Below, in pieces: positions 12,056 to 24,527 of a stretch of 64,000 bases of DNA. Made by a program: the position numbers and the translations under genes. How positions within the stretch are numbered: position 1 is the stretch's first letter; every line of letters starts with the position of its first letter. This stretch comes from Cryptomeria japonica (taxonomy: Eukaryota; Streptophyta; Pinopsida; Cupressales; Cupressaceae). The notes under the pieces are model-generated. The model did not search any database. It saw only the letters and a list, made by a program, of their open reading frames with translations, and was not told where the DNA came from. The stretch spans positions 629,463,240 to 629,527,239 of the forward strand of contig NC_081415.1 of NCBI RefSeq assembly GCF_030272615.1. Direction: 5' to 3'.

Positions 12056-13495
12056 AAAATAGACCAAAATTTCTCTTAGTAACCTTCCATGCCTTTTCGG
12101 CGTACCCATTGCACACTAAGATGCAATTGCTAGTATTTATATTTATTTAACATTAATTATTCCTTCCATCACATTTATGTAGATTAATTAGAATTGATTG
12201 CAATATTCAATTAGTCTAGATATTTTAGGCAAGGATGTCCCTCACACAAATAAAGAATCACAATCTAGTTTCACAAAATTGGTTGAGGGTGACTCTAGAA
12301 CCACAACTAAACAAGAACATAAATGAAATGCAACACTTGCCCCCCATGCTTGATAAGGAGTCGCTTCAAATTCAGTTAAAGCAAACCGTGCACTTCAATT
12401 TTTCCCCCATGTTCGAAACTGTTAGCAATTTACATGCAACAACTTTTGAATAGACAACACTTGCAGGATGTTAACCATAGTACAAGAACAAGTTAAACAA
12501 AAAAAGAATTTAACTACTTCCCCAAATCTAGAAGGGCTACTTACCGTTTGCCAAATGGGCCGGTGAACATTAATGGTAAGCTGGTTTTCATATTACCATA
12601 TGACCAGGAGCCTGTCTTCTTTCAGTAGAAGTATAGCTTCAGGGAATTCCCACAGTCCAAAATATATCCCACCGTTTAGGATCAGGTTTGATCCGTTGAT
12701 GAACAGTGATATCTGTGTATAGTTGACCACACGTGACCAGGTTTAAAACCTTTAGTCAGAGACCTCAGATTTCCACAGCCTTTTCTAAATGAATTGGGTA
12801 CCATGCAAATTCCAGGATCCATCATTATCAGGTAGATGAAGCAAACTGTTAACCTTTTAACCTTTTAGAACCGTTTCAGATTGAGAAACCGCTATATATG
12901 TCAGTTGGGCAGTTTGATAGGGGTGTAAGGGCTGTGTGGATATTTAAGGTCGTTCGTTTGTTGTTGAGTCGTGGCAAATACCCAAATGGCACATTGTCAG
13001 GCTACAGTAGTTGGGAAATCTACCCACGAAGTATTTTGGTTATATTTTTCAAATTTTGGTGATTTTAAGTGATCGGGTTGTGTCCTTCAGAGAGGATTTG
13101 TAATCTGATTATGACCTTCCAGAGCGCTTCAAGGCCTTGCAAAGATGAGGATTATGAGGTCTGAAATGGGCTGATGGGATTGTAGAACTGGGGTCTTGTT
13201 TCAGCTTAAGATTAGCTTTAACTTCTTTTTGGGTGTGTTCTTGTCTGTATCAAATGCTTCTGGATAAACTGTGTATGTTTTTTAATCGACCTTTTAATTT
13301 TACTCAGCAATCCATCATCAGGAACTGTGTTCTTGTCTGTAAAAGCTCTTACAGAGGGTTACAAGGATTGAGGGATTTGAGCTGAGAAGTGGGTTTGTAG
13401 GATTGAAGAATTTGGGTCTTGTTTGTCCAGATTAGAAGTTGTTTTAGCCCAAAATTGATTTTAGCTGTATTTTTGGGTGTTTCAAGAAGAGTGCG
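12056..13495 (+). other. Upstream region of the membrane-protein gene
   Basis: No transposon domain. It includes a possible TATA box at 12893-12899 and a probable long transcribed leader. An imperfect duplication lies in the leader: about 13170-13250 resembles 13390-13490 (gggtcttgttt ... ttttgggtgt), and gtgttcttgtctgta occurs at 13235 and 13326. Whether an intron interrupts the leader cannot be decided here. Confidence 0.4.
12893..12899 (+). promoter_or_regulatory. Candidate TATA box for the 13496 gene
   Basis: TATATAT in the context aaaccgcTATATATgtcag lies about 600 bp before the start codon. A start about 30 bp downstream would give a leader of roughly 570 nt, long but not unusual in plants. 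No other strong TATA box lies nearer. Position only; no transcript evidence. Confidence 0.35.
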
Positions 13496-14398
13496 ATGAG
13501 CTCTATGAACAGGGTAGGCATTGGTCTGGGTGTTGTGTTTGGGTGTTTTGTGCTGGCTCTCATGGTAAAGATTTACTGTGTGTTTTGGTGGAGAAAGCGG
13601 CTCAACTCAGCAGTAGCACAGGAACAGCAACATGAGGAGCAGGATGAAGATGCTTATATCTGCAGGAGCCCCTCAAAAGAACTGTTTTATTTGTTCTGTT
13701 GGAGGAAACAGGGTTCCATGAGTAGCAGAGCACTGAATACCAATGCCTCAAGTGAATCAGTTGACAGCAGGATTATAAATTTTGAAGGTGATGCTCATGT
13801 TGTTTTAACCACGTCTCCAGAGTCCTCACCGGTACACCCAGAGTTTGTCAATAAGGTATTAGCTGAGGGGATGGATGCTGAGCTCATGAGAATACATGGC
13901 CTATTGGGTCCTCCTAGAATTCTTTTTACTATCAAGGAGGAGACCAAGGAAGACATGGAGTCTGAGGATGGAAGATCCAAGAAAAGCAAGAGAGGATCTC
14001 ATAGCAGAAGCTTCAGTGATCTTTTGAGTCAGATAGGTTCTGAGACTGGAGGTTTTCCCATGATCAGCAGTCCTTCTGATTCAGCCCCATTCATTACACC
14101 CTCATCCTCACCTCCATTTAACACCCCCTTCACAACCCCTCCTCTCACTCCTCTCCATCATTCTCCTCCTTACAAATTAAATTACAACTCTTATCCTGCT
14201 GCCGCTGCTGCTGATTTATCTCTGTCATCTGGATATCCCAATACTGATGAGAATTTGTCAAAGGCTGGTACCGCTAATCTTGCTGTGGGAACTGATGATG
14301 ATGGATCTTTGTCCAATTCTCCTACACTTTCAGGTGATGAGAATGCTTCTTTCATTACCATTTTTGTAAATAATGACTCCTACAAATTCAAGTCTTAA
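13496..14398 (+). CDS. Plant single-pass membrane protein of unknown function
   Basis: Uninterrupted 300-residue frame, no intron needed, and the only convincing host gene in the window. Residues 7-29 form one hydrophobic membrane segment, followed at once by WWRKR (31-35), a cytosolic anchor, so a short N-terminus outside and a long cytosolic tail are likely. Then come KELFYLFCWRKQ (61-72), RILFTIKEETKEDMESEDG (141-159), a basic/serine stretch with SRSFSDLL (170-177), and a Pro/Thr/Ser block with SPPF.TP..TPPLTP (205-219). This order (membrane segment, aromatic LFYLFCW patch, acidic EETKED patch, SPPF..TPPLTP) recalls a small plant family of uncharacterised membrane proteins; I know no biochemical function. 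The ATG at 13496 is chosen because it directly precedes the membrane segment; Met4 is the alternative. Codon use and GC are higher than in the flanks. Confidence 0.85.
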   Translation: MSSMNRVGIGLGVVFGCFVLALMVKIYCVFWWRKRLNSAVAQEQQHEEQDEDAYICRSPSKELFYLFCWRKQGSMSSRALNTNASSESVDSRIINFEGDAHVVLTTSPESSPVHPEFVNKVLAEGMDAELMRIHGLLGPPRILFTIKEETKEDMESEDGRSKKSKRGSHSRSFSDLLSQIGSETGGFPMISSPSDSAPFITPSSSPPFNTPFTTPPLTPLHHSPPYKLNYNSYPAAAAADLSLSSGYPNTDENLSKAGTANLAVGTDDDGSLSNSPTLSGDENASFITIFVNNDSYKFKS

Positions 14399-17300
14399 AC
14401 CTTTTTGGGATTTATGTAAATTCCCTTCATCAACTAAGGTGGGTTTTGTGGGCTTAGAGCTTCCATTCTATAGGAAGTACCCTAACTTTATCATCTAATT
14501 GTCTATGAGACCACCGCTTCAATATTGAAGATTGAAGTTTTTGATTTCAGGCTCCCAACTAGGCCTTATTAAAACTACAACAGTTTATGGTCTTCTTGTG
14601 CATGCTTATTGATTTTTGTGTAAACTGATGAAAGTGGTGTACAAACAGTGGTAATGAATCTGATTTTAAAGATTATTTGTTATACTTCTTGACCAGTCTC
14701 ACAGAAGATACGATGAAGCTGGTTATATGGGCAAAATATATATGTATAGATTTTCAATATTTCTTTAGAATCTTGGAATGATATTATTTCGTTTATTGCC
14801 AGCTACAAGCTGAGTATGAGGGTGTCCTTCACAATTCATTTGGGTAACCATCCCATTTATTTTCAAGCGAATGGAGAGAATGCTGTTTAAACTCTTTAAT
14901 GACATATATACTGCCTGCATTAATTTCAGAGGTTACATCTGACATCTTTATAGCTTGGAATCTCGTTTAACTGGAATCCAATGAATTATATCTGTTTTGG
15001 CATCCTATGTATGAAAATTTTAAAATTTTAAGATTTGCAGATCTCTTTCAACCAAACTGTGGTCCGTTGATGCTTAAAAAAACTTTGATGATGAATCAGG
15101 AAGTGTGATCTAAAATGTGAATGCTTAAAAAATTTACACAATTAAATTCAGAAATGAACAGCTTAATATTGTCGTGGAAACTTAATGACATTGACAAACT
15201 ATGGTTGACAACAATCTGCCAGCATATAAAAACTATTGCAGGTGGTCTAGCTGAAGTCTGTGATACTCAGGGTATCTGAATTTTGATCCTAATTTAAGAA
15301 AAGAAAAGCTAAAGCAACACATATTTGAGCTGCATTGAGGACAAAAACATTTACAGATATAGAACAAAATGTTCTGTCTTTAGATATAGGCAAAATCCTG
15401 ATGGGTTCCTATCATCTTCTAAGATAAGGGGGCCTCAGGGCCGCTTATTTCAGCACACCATAATATCTTTTGTAAACCAATATCAACCATTTAAATTTTG
15501 CAAAGGAATGCATGGTAGCAGATGGAAGAGAGAATATGCATGGTATCAAATGGAAGAGAGTGCTTGATTATGTTAAACCACGCATAGGAAACTCATAATT
15601 CTATGAAACACTTGATTATGACCATGTTTTTAGGTTTTAACTATTCTGTCCTCAATTATACTAAACACTTGATTGTATGATTGTGTCTTTCGATGAGAGG
15701 TTAACCAGTCTGACCTGACTCTTATGACAGTGAAATTAATATTCTCACCTGAACAGTGTTTCTTCTTACTGTACTAACTAGTAAAATCAGAATACAGAAA
15801 GATTGTACAGCACTCAAATAGTAAAAAATCAGAATTCAGAAAGATAGTACACCACTGAAACAGTAAAACCAGAAAGATGGTCCACACTCAAACATTTTGG
15901 GCTCCTCCCCAATTTACATATTCATGAATTGCTTCGTTCAAGACATGATTTCCTCAAAAGCACCACCTAATGATGGTCTCGAAAGGTGTAATTCCCAAGA
16001 CACTCATCAAATATGCACAACTACAAACAAACCTTTTTAAAAAAATCACAGAAACTGTTCATTTTTCATGATAACACGGATTCACTGTTATAAAAATATC
16101 ATGCTTTAATTATATGATGTGAAGGCTCATTATTTGACTCACGAGCATTCAAGATAACCTGCCTTGAAGGCAGTCCTGCTGCCATTTAACTAATCAAAAC
16201 CATCCAAAGTAGACATTTTTTGATGGGATTTTACGTTGGCTTAAAGACAATTTGTTAGAAAACAAATAAGTTTAATCAATTGTGGTTGCTTGAAAGAAAC
16301 AAGGGCTCATAATGGGTCAACAGCATGTAACAGATAAGTTATGGCGTAACAGGAAGCATATAAGTTTTTTTATATTGATCAAAGCTGAATTGACACGTTA
16401 TGGGAAAGAGCAATCAAAATTTGTTTAAAGAAGAATAACGTGAAGAAATTGTCTGCTAAGAATGATCTCACATATTTAATAATGCTTAGCGATTATCTTG
16501 ACTAAGTGTAGGAAATTTATGCATTGTTAGGCAAGTTGATTGACACCAGAGGCTCCTTAGGCATATTTTTCCTCTAGAGTTGTGAAATTACTTTTGCGAC
16601 ATGGCGTAATATCTGATCTACAATAAGAAAATGTTTGCTCACGTCTATACACGTCCGAGTTATCTCCTCCAATGATCATTATTTGTATTTAATAGTCAAG
16701 CATTCAAAGATGTTCCCCATCTATTCAAAGGTCATCTAACCATATTCTCCTTGTACTTCTCTATCCACTAAAGCAAACAACATGTCAAAATATTTGATAT
16801 ATATGTTTGTATTGGAAATGTAATTAATTAATTAAAAATTTAATGACAAGGAGATTGAAGATAACATTTGTAGGCATGTGGGTGGCTTATATGATAACTT
16901 ATATGATGACGATTTCTTTAGTAACTTTAATATTGAAGTGTTCTCTATTAAATCTTTCTCTATGGTCCTTGCATTCCTCCCTCTATGTCCTCACGACTAA
17001 GCAACATGTTGTATGAAATTGTGTTAAGTTATCTTTGTTGGGATTCAATTTGACATTGCCAAATCTAGCTCCTTTATGCATTTAGGCCTTATTTTACACC
17101 ACATATAATTGATTTGAGAAATCTTTTTATATGTCTCTATTTTGTCAAATTTGCCTTTTTGTTGTTCTCTATAATCCTTTACATGTTTATCATATGTTAC
17201 AAGTTGTTGAATGTTGGAGTTTTGGAATTTCCCATCTTGACATACCTTTCCCTCATTTTTTTCCTTTGTCTTTGTCAAAATTTTATACTTTATCTTACTA

Positions 17301-18787
17301 ACATGCTTTTCCTTTAAACCCCCTACACTCTAATGTGTTATACTAAGTTACTTTTTGTACTTGTGGTTTCCATCATCTCTTTACTTGCATATCTTATGGT
17401 TTTGGTTCTTTGGTATACATGATCCTCAATATTTTCTCACATAAATTCTTTGGAGTCGGAGATGTGGGAATATCTCTAACATGACACTTTTGGCATGATT
17501 TATTAAGCATCCTTGAATCTTGATCACCAACATTTGACATTATATTATTTTATTGGGTTTACAAGTTTGTACATATCTTTACTTGGATGCCTTGTGGGAT
17601 GAATCCCTTGGTATTTTGATTCCTTAACTTTTTATTATTTTCTTCATGTATCTTTTTGGAGTTGGAGATGTGGACATACCTTTGTTTGTTGACTTTGGCA
17701 TGAGGTATGGTATACTCTTGATCCTTGACAAGTGCTATGGATCCTTAGGTATTTCTAACAAATAGTATGGATTTTAAGGTATTCTTGATCCTTTATCATC
17801 GAAACTTAAAAAACTGCATGCTTTACACTATTCACTCCCACCTACCTCCTTGCATGGCATAGGTCACTATTAATGACCAAAATTGATGTTGTGACTACTC
17901 CAAGGGTGTTTTCCTACCTAGAATCAATTGGTCATCTCAAGAGCACATGTTCACATGCAACTTCAAGCGATGGATAGGAGTGCCATGCTACCATTAATGC
18001 ACATGTTATTGTTTTCATGCAAGCTCCAAGCCACAATTTCTATGAATTCCAACTTGTTCACCACCTATAGTTCTTGCTTGATTCTTGAAAAAATAGAGAA
18101 ACCAACAAAGCAATATATATGCCAATTCATTTTCTAGAAAAAAGGGTCAATCATTTCTTCATTTTCATGTGATCATAATGCTGAATGACAATTATATAAA
18201 TGTTAAATCCTAAAAAGAATCCAGTAACTCTATTAGCTATTATATCAAACACTTTAGGAGTTAGGATAGTTGAGTTAACTACTCTCATAGATAAGAGTGA
18301 TAAGAGAACTAAGAGCTCAATATTGCCAAATTGGGCTAGCCTATAAGAGAATAAAAGATCTAAGAAGTGCAATCAACTATGTCTGCCATGGTGTCAATAA
18401 TGAAAAAGGATAAGAAAACCAAGAGAGAGTTGAGTGAAAAAATATAGAGTTAAATGCTTACATCAAGCAATTAGCTCATCCATTATAGGTGATAGATGGA
18501 TCCACCACTCCTATTATACATTTACAAAAAGAGAAGCATCAATGTTGGGAAAGATGAAATGTGTAGCTAAATCTACAAAGGACCATATTAGTGAATTCCA
18601 TGATCATGGATGGAAAAAACTAAAGAAATAGTCACTTCTAGAGGATAATTCCAAGTATTGATGAAGGTGTAGAATCTCATGAATGAATGTCAAGAGGAAA
18701 TGATAACCAACAAGTAGAACTTATGAAGAACAAATCTAAAGTGTTTCATGAAACCTCAATTATTGATAAAAGAGAAGATATTGGATT
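14399..18787. other. Gene-poor intergenic region
   Basis: Contains the 3' flank of the membrane-protein gene and then AT-rich DNA. I see no LTR pair, reverse transcriptase, tRNA or convincing frame. Around 17400-17800 there are weak internal similarities (ggagtYggagatgtgg at about 17453 and 17658), perhaps an old duplication. The short frame at 18434-18631 has no features I recognise. Confidence 0.5.
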
Positions 18788-19210
18788 TGTTAAAATCTGA
18801 GAAACAAATTACAACCCAAAATTGAATTGAAAGAGATAGATCAAATAAACTGTAAATGCAAATGAAATAAATAGTACAACAGTGATACCGAGAGAAAATT
18901 GATGTGAAGTGTTCCAAGGCAAAATAACATCAGATTACTATCTCCAACTATATGAAAATACAAGCAAGGTAGCATGTTTATATAGACTCAAGAGAGGGAT
19001 GGAGGTGGCAATACCAGCCAATGAGGAGAGACCACCAAGATGGTCTAAACATAGTAAATGCACCTCCTCATAGCATGTCGACACCTCAATACCCACTTGT
19101 CTTAAGTAAACATGCTTTATTAACCTAAGCAAGCTTAATTAAAGTGTAGGAAAAACCTAGGAAAAGGAAAATAATAAACCCAACTAGGAAAATAAAAACC
19201 TACACTAACA
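18788..19210 (-). mobile_element. 3' LTR of Copia-1
   Basis: About 423 bp with matching ends TGTTA...TAACA. It is followed on its right by CCCCCCCTTA (a polypurine tract on minus), as expected for the downstream LTR of a minus-strand element. The pol gene starts about 180 bp to the right. The left boundary is inferred from the terminal repeat, and no matching second LTR was found. Confidence 0.55.
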
Positions 19211-19371
19211 CCCCCCCTTAAGCATAGCTTAGGTGGGTGAAAATATGGGTCTTGACAAATGAAGCCTGATGAGGTACCCATGTACATAGTCCTCCCCCCC
19301 CAACAAAGGAGAGTACACCCCCCTAGAATAGAGAGAGAGAGAGAAAAAAAGAACTAAGAAGCCCCCCCAAC
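19211..19371 (-). other. Polypurine tract and additional G-runs of Copia-1
   Basis: On plus there are four C-runs: 19211-19217 (next to the LTR, the likely plus-strand primer), 19291-19303, 19317-19323 and 19361-19371. On the element's own strand these are G-runs in the short stretch between pol and LTR. Confidence 0.5.
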
Positions 19372-19384
19372 AAAAGAGAACACC

Positions 19385-22300
19385 TATCACACCCCAAGCA
19401 AAGCTCTCAAATGAATGAACTTGCTTTCAGTGAAGGGTTTGGTGAAGATGTCTGTAGTTTGATCTAATGTCAGACAGTACTGAAGATCAAGAGCCTGCTC
19501 ATGAATCAACTCTCGGATATAGTGCATGTGAATCTCAATGTGCTTGCTTTGTTGATGATGAACCGGATTGCGAGAAATCTGAATAACACTTTAGTTGTCA
19601 CAAAAGATGATTGTAGGCTTTCAAAAGGAAATGCCAAACTCAGTGAGAATGTTCTGAAGCCAAATGGCCTCAGTAGCAGCATTAACGGCTCCTCGATACT
19701 CAACCTTAGTAGATGAAAGAGCAAGAGAAGATTGTTTCTTTCTCGACCAAGAAACTGGACCAGAACCAAGAGAGAAGCAATACCCTGAAGTGGACTTGCG
19801 ATCCTGAGAATCACCTGCCCAATCTGAATCTGTATATCCCACCAACTCAATATCCACACTCGCTGTATAATGAATCCCATAACTGTGAGTACCCTATACA
19901 TAGTGAAGAATCTGCTTAGCTGCTTTCCAATGCAACTCATGTGGTTCCTGCATGAACCTGGAGACCAAACCCATTGCATATGAAATATCAAGCCTCGTGT
20001 GAGTCAAATATATGAGGCTTCCAACTAATTGATGATACAAGGTAGCATCCGCCAAGGGTGAAGAACAAGAAGCCTCAAGTTTGACTCCTGATAGAAATGG
20101 AGTCGGTGCGGGCTTACAGTCAGCCATGCGAAATCTTGAGAGCATATCAAGAGTGTACTTAGGCTGTCCAATGAAGATACCAGAAGGCGACTAAGTGATC
20201 TCAATCTCTAAGAAGTAGTGGAGTAGGCCTAAGTTAGACATCAAGAAGTGATCATGAAGGGCAGTTTTGACTGCCTTGATACGGGATGAGCGACTCCCAG
20301 TGATCAACGAGTCATCAACATAGAGAACAAGGAAGGTGAGAGTATCATCCTACTACAAAATGTAGACGTTTGGATCAAAATGGCACTGAGTGAACCCAAC
20401 TGACAGAAGGAAGGAGTCCATCTTGGCATACTAGGCACGAGGGACCTGTTTAAGGCCATAGAGAGACTTCCGAAGGTGACAAACAAGTGAAGGATCCTGG
20501 ATGAACCCCTGTGGCTGCTCCATATATATCTCCTCCTAAAGGTCACCATGAAGAAAAGCACTCTTCACATCCATCTGATGAACTTCCCAACGATGGGGTG
20601 CAGTAATAGCAATGACACGTCAAATGGAATTCATCTTGGCAACTGGCACAAAAGTCTCAAAGTAGTCAATCCCAGCAACCTAGGACAATCCTTTGGCAAC
20701 CAGGCGAGCCTTATGCTTATCAACCAACCTATCTATAGAAAATTTTGTTCGGTAGATCCACTTGCATCGAACAAGTTTCCTTCCCTTAGGAAGAGGGACT
20801 AAATCCCAATTATGGTTCCTCTCCAAGGAATTGAACTCCTCCTACATAGTTGCATCCCACTCGGGGACACCTGAACCTTCTCAAAAGGTCTGTGGATCGG
20901 AAGCTCTAGCAAAGAAGAGATGTGGGGCATGCTCAAATTGTGATCTTGATCTTCTCTCATTTGAAGGATCACCAACCCAATCACCTACTGACTCCAATGT
21001 TTGACAAGCCGAAAGAGGCCCAGTCGCTGGAGAATGAGGAGAATCATCACTCTCTGAAGGATGAATAAGAGAAGAGGAAGATGAATCCTCGCCATCATCA
21101 TCTGAAGTGGAGGAAGAAGACTCCTCAGAAGGATCAGGAGGATTAAAATCCTCAGAAGAACTATCATCATGAAGTTGCAATGCCTCCATAGGAATGAAAG
21201 ATGGAGAAGTGGTAGAAGAAGAACTGGAAGTATCCTCCTCAAAATGAACACTCCTCTCAATGAAAAGCTCATGTGTGGTAGGATGGAGAAGCCTGTAGCC
21301 TTTAACACCATCTGGATACCCAACAAATATGCAAGGCTTTCTCTGCAGATCCATAGCCTTGCGTTTCTTTGCTAGAATGTGGGCCCATGCAAAAGACCCA
21401 AACACTCCAAAGTGTTTGACCGTGGGTTTCCAACCAGTCCAAGCTTGAAAAGGAGTTACCCCCTTCATAGCTCAATGAGGAACTCGATTCTAGATATAAC
21501 ATGCACAGTTGATGGCCTCTGCCCAATACTGAGGTGCCAATGATCTAGAGCGGATCATACAATTAGCCATTTCCTTCAAGGACCGATTCTTATGTTCTGC
21601 AGCTCCATTTTGTTGTGGAGTGTAGGGAACTATGTGTTGAAGATCAATGCCTCCTGAGATACAAAACTGCTCAAACCTCTGGTTGACATATTCCCCCCCA
21701 TTATCGGTGCACATAACCTTGATGGTTTTCCCTTATTGCTTCTCTACAAAGGCTTTGAATTCCTGAAAAGACTCAAAGACCTTAGACTTTTGTTTGAGAA
21801 AATATACAAATGTGTACAGAGAAAGATCATCAATGAATGTCAAGACATATTTGGCCCTGCTAAAAGAAGGATTTGGAAACGGTCCTGCTAAATCACTGTG
21901 AACTAGCTCCAAAAGCTGTGTGGCTCTCCATGCTTTGCCTTTATCAATTTTTTCTTCAGGGTGCTTGCCAAGAATGCATCCTTGACAAACTCCATCAAGA
22001 AATCGAATAGAAGGCAACCCTATAACCATGTCATGCTGACTAAGCTGCTGCAAGTAGCGGTAGTTCAAGTGGACAAACCGTTGATGCCACAAATGACTCA
22101 CCTCATCTGAGTGAGTAAGAAATGCAAGTGAAGGAGAATCGAGAATAAAGTGAGAAAAGTGATACAGTTTGGACTAATGATCTGCCTTTCCCACTGTAAT
22201 TGTAGACCCATTAGGCATCTCACTAATTACCAGTATGTCTGGAGTGAACTCAACCCGCTTTCCAGAGCTAGTGTGAGTGATCTGATAGACAAATAGGAGA

Positions 22301-23480
22301 TTAGTTGACAAATATGGAACATAAAGGACATCCTGAAATGTTCCTTCTCCCACGTCAACAAACCCTCTCCCATGCACTTCAGAAGGAGTGTCATCACCCA
22401 ATAGAATAGATGACATAAAACATGACTCCAAGGAGGAAAAACTATCCTTTGATGAAGCCATGTGGTGCAAAGCACCCGAGTCAATAATCCAAGAATTAGG
22501 CTGGGAAGCAATAGCAACTAGGGCCTTACCCTTTCCTTTCCCCTTACTTGTGTCCTTTGAAGATTCCTGAGATGAACTTGGTTTGACAGAATCATGCACC
22601 TTGATGTTGTTCTTTTCTAGAAGATGAGTCAAATGATCAATTTGCTTCCTTAGACATTTATGTACATCATGACCAGGTTTCTTACAATAGGAACACTTAG
22701 TTTTCTCCTTCTTGGGCTTGTCACCCTTAGAAGAAGATGCATCATTAGTTGCTTTTGAAGTAACTGGCTTCTGTTCTTGCTTCTTTTCTCCTTGGTTCTT
22801 TTGTTTCTTTTCTTGCTTAGAAAGCCCATTTTGATCTTTTGTACCTTGGTTGGCAACCAAGGCTTGAGATTTAAAGGGTTTAATTGTGCCCATTTGAATC
22901 AGCTTATCCTATTCTTGTGTGAGTTCTTTTGCAAAATCATCAAGAGAAGACATTTTAAAGCTGGTTCCTAAGGCACTTTTTGTAGCATAGAAAGTAGACA
23001 CAAAAACTGAATAGTTTGGACCAAGTTTGGAAAGAATGCTTAGAATCAATTGTGAATCTTTCTTATCTATCCCACATGCCTTCAATTCCAATCTTACAAC
23101 CTTTAGTTTTATGAAGAAGTCCTGAATTGTATCAAAATTACATGGATTTATCCCTATTAGCTCATTCTCCAATTGGTGCCCCCTTAACTCATCTTGTTTA
23201 CCAAACAACCCTTCTAATGTTGTCTATACATCATTTGGATTTGTAGCAGATTCAACATGAAAAAGAAGATCAGAAGATATAGACATACATAGAGTACCAT
23301 AAGCTTCATTACATTTGTTAAACCATTTTGGCTTTTCTGCAATTAGTGTTGGTTCAGTTTCAAGTCCCATAGTTACTCTAAACAACCCCAAATTCTTAAG
23401 ATAGATTGTCATTTTTTATTTCCACTCATAGTAGTTGTAAGGTGTGAGTATTGGTATTGTATTTTGATCTATTTTAATGC
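19385..23480 (-). pseudogene. Copia-1 gag-pol polyprotein, decayed
   Basis: One consistent minus-strand frame covers about 4.1 kb but carries many stops, for example at 23224, 22909, 22174, 21733, 21490, 21472 and 20881 (mostly TAG/TGA). Order from right to left: gag (22909-23412); Lys/Ser-rich linker with zinc knuckle CSYCKKPGHDVHKC near 22680; protease with WIIDSGALHHM near 22470; integrase with HLWHQRFVHLN (22090), HSDLAGPF, TDNGGEY (21700) and PQQNGAAEHKNR; reverse transcriptase about 20150-20850 with YVDD near 20320; and RNase H with YTDSDWAGD (19830) and ending near 19385. A Ser/Asp-rich stretch (21000-21240) joins integrase and reverse transcriptase. It encodes the parts for copying and inserting a Ty1/copia element. 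With this many stops it cannot act on its own. Confidence 0.85.
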
Positions 23481-24362
23481 AGAAAGTAAGATTGCTTGTG
23501 CATGAAAGAGAGACAAAAAACTTAGAGAGAACACACTAGAACACCCCCCCTTTGTACTAGATCAGAAATCACCCCTCCATATATTATAAGGTGTCACTTT
23601 ATAATTTAGTGCATTTACAATGCTGGAGTTATTTTCCAGAGTTTTATAAAGTCCAAAAAATGGACACAAATATTGAAGGAAAAATAAAATCTTAAAATAT
23701 GAGTATCAAACTAACACCAATGTATTCTAATTGAAAAAATATTCACTTTCAAAAAAATAATGACCTGAATCCGAGATCATATGTGAAAGTTATAGTGGTT
23801 TGAAGTTCATAAAACATGGACTGCCCTTCAGATCTGCTGATAAAACTTAATTTCTGAAAACTTCGTAACTTATAAGAAAAACTTGATTGCACCATTGCAA
23901 AGAGAAAAAAAAAATACCCCATTTAAAAAAAAATTGCACTGAAAAATACCTCTTTATGACTGAGAACAACTCATTTGAAGATCAGATGCAAAAATGAAAA
24001 CTGCAATGGTGAGGGGTTTGGCTGAAGATTTACGATGCAATTTTCAAAAGATTTGTTGAGTGAATAAAAAATATAACAATGACCCAGATGGTTTTTTCCA
24101 GTGGTGAAACAAACCCACAAATCGTTTTTCTATATCACTTTCGGAAGATGGGGCCACAATGTTAAAAAAATGCCTTCAACAAGAGAAAAACGACATGCAA
24201 AGCTTCTGGTGTCCGATCCGCACACACTTTATATGAAAATAGAGGTTTTTGGGCCTTCCAAACATAAAGGAAAGGTCTGTTGGGCCTGAAAACACACTAT
24301 TTGAAAGTTCCTTCACAAATCTAAGCTTCAAAAACCTTGTTTTACAAAAAAACATATATGTA
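23481..24362 (-). other. Leader-like or unassigned DNA upstream of Copia-1 gag
   Basis: No gene. Read on minus it precedes Copia-1 gag, so it could be the element's leader. However, no tRNA-primer site and no copy of the 423-bp LTR are visible here, so the element's 5' end is missing or too diverged to see. Confidence 0.4.
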
Positions 24363-24527
24363 AAACAATATTACTGGATCTTCATAAACCTTTGCTGTTT
24401 TTTTAGATCATGCAAAATTTAAAATAAAACACAAGAAAAATTTCCAGTGGGTACGTTTACTTAAGACAAGTGGGTATTGAGGTGTAAACAATATTACTAG
24501 ATCTTCATAAACTTAAGTAAACATGCT
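24363..24527. other. Scrambled junction between Copia-1 flank and Copia-C
   Basis: Three patches abut. 24363-24389 (aaacaatattactggatcttc...) is repeated at 24486-24512 with one mismatch. 24455-24485 is an exact 31-bp reverse complement of 19081-19111 in the Copia-1 LTR. 24511-24526 (cttaagtaaacatgct) matches 19101-19116 directly. The second and third patches also form an 11-bp inverted repeat (gtttacttaag/cttaagtaaac). This resembles templated filler DNA at a repaired break. Confidence 0.65.

Noticed and set aside
12235-12453. 72-residue plus frame upstream of the membrane-protein gene
   Set aside because: No domain, ordinary length for chance in this composition, no promoter or splice link to 13496.
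17045-18631. Several 60-77 residue frames on both strands
   Set aside because: Overlapping, AT-driven and without recognisable motifs or codon signal.
19506-19991. 161-residue minus frame overlapping the Copia-1 RNase H
   Set aside because: Out-of-frame shadow of the RNase H sequence (the true frame contains YTDSDWAGD).
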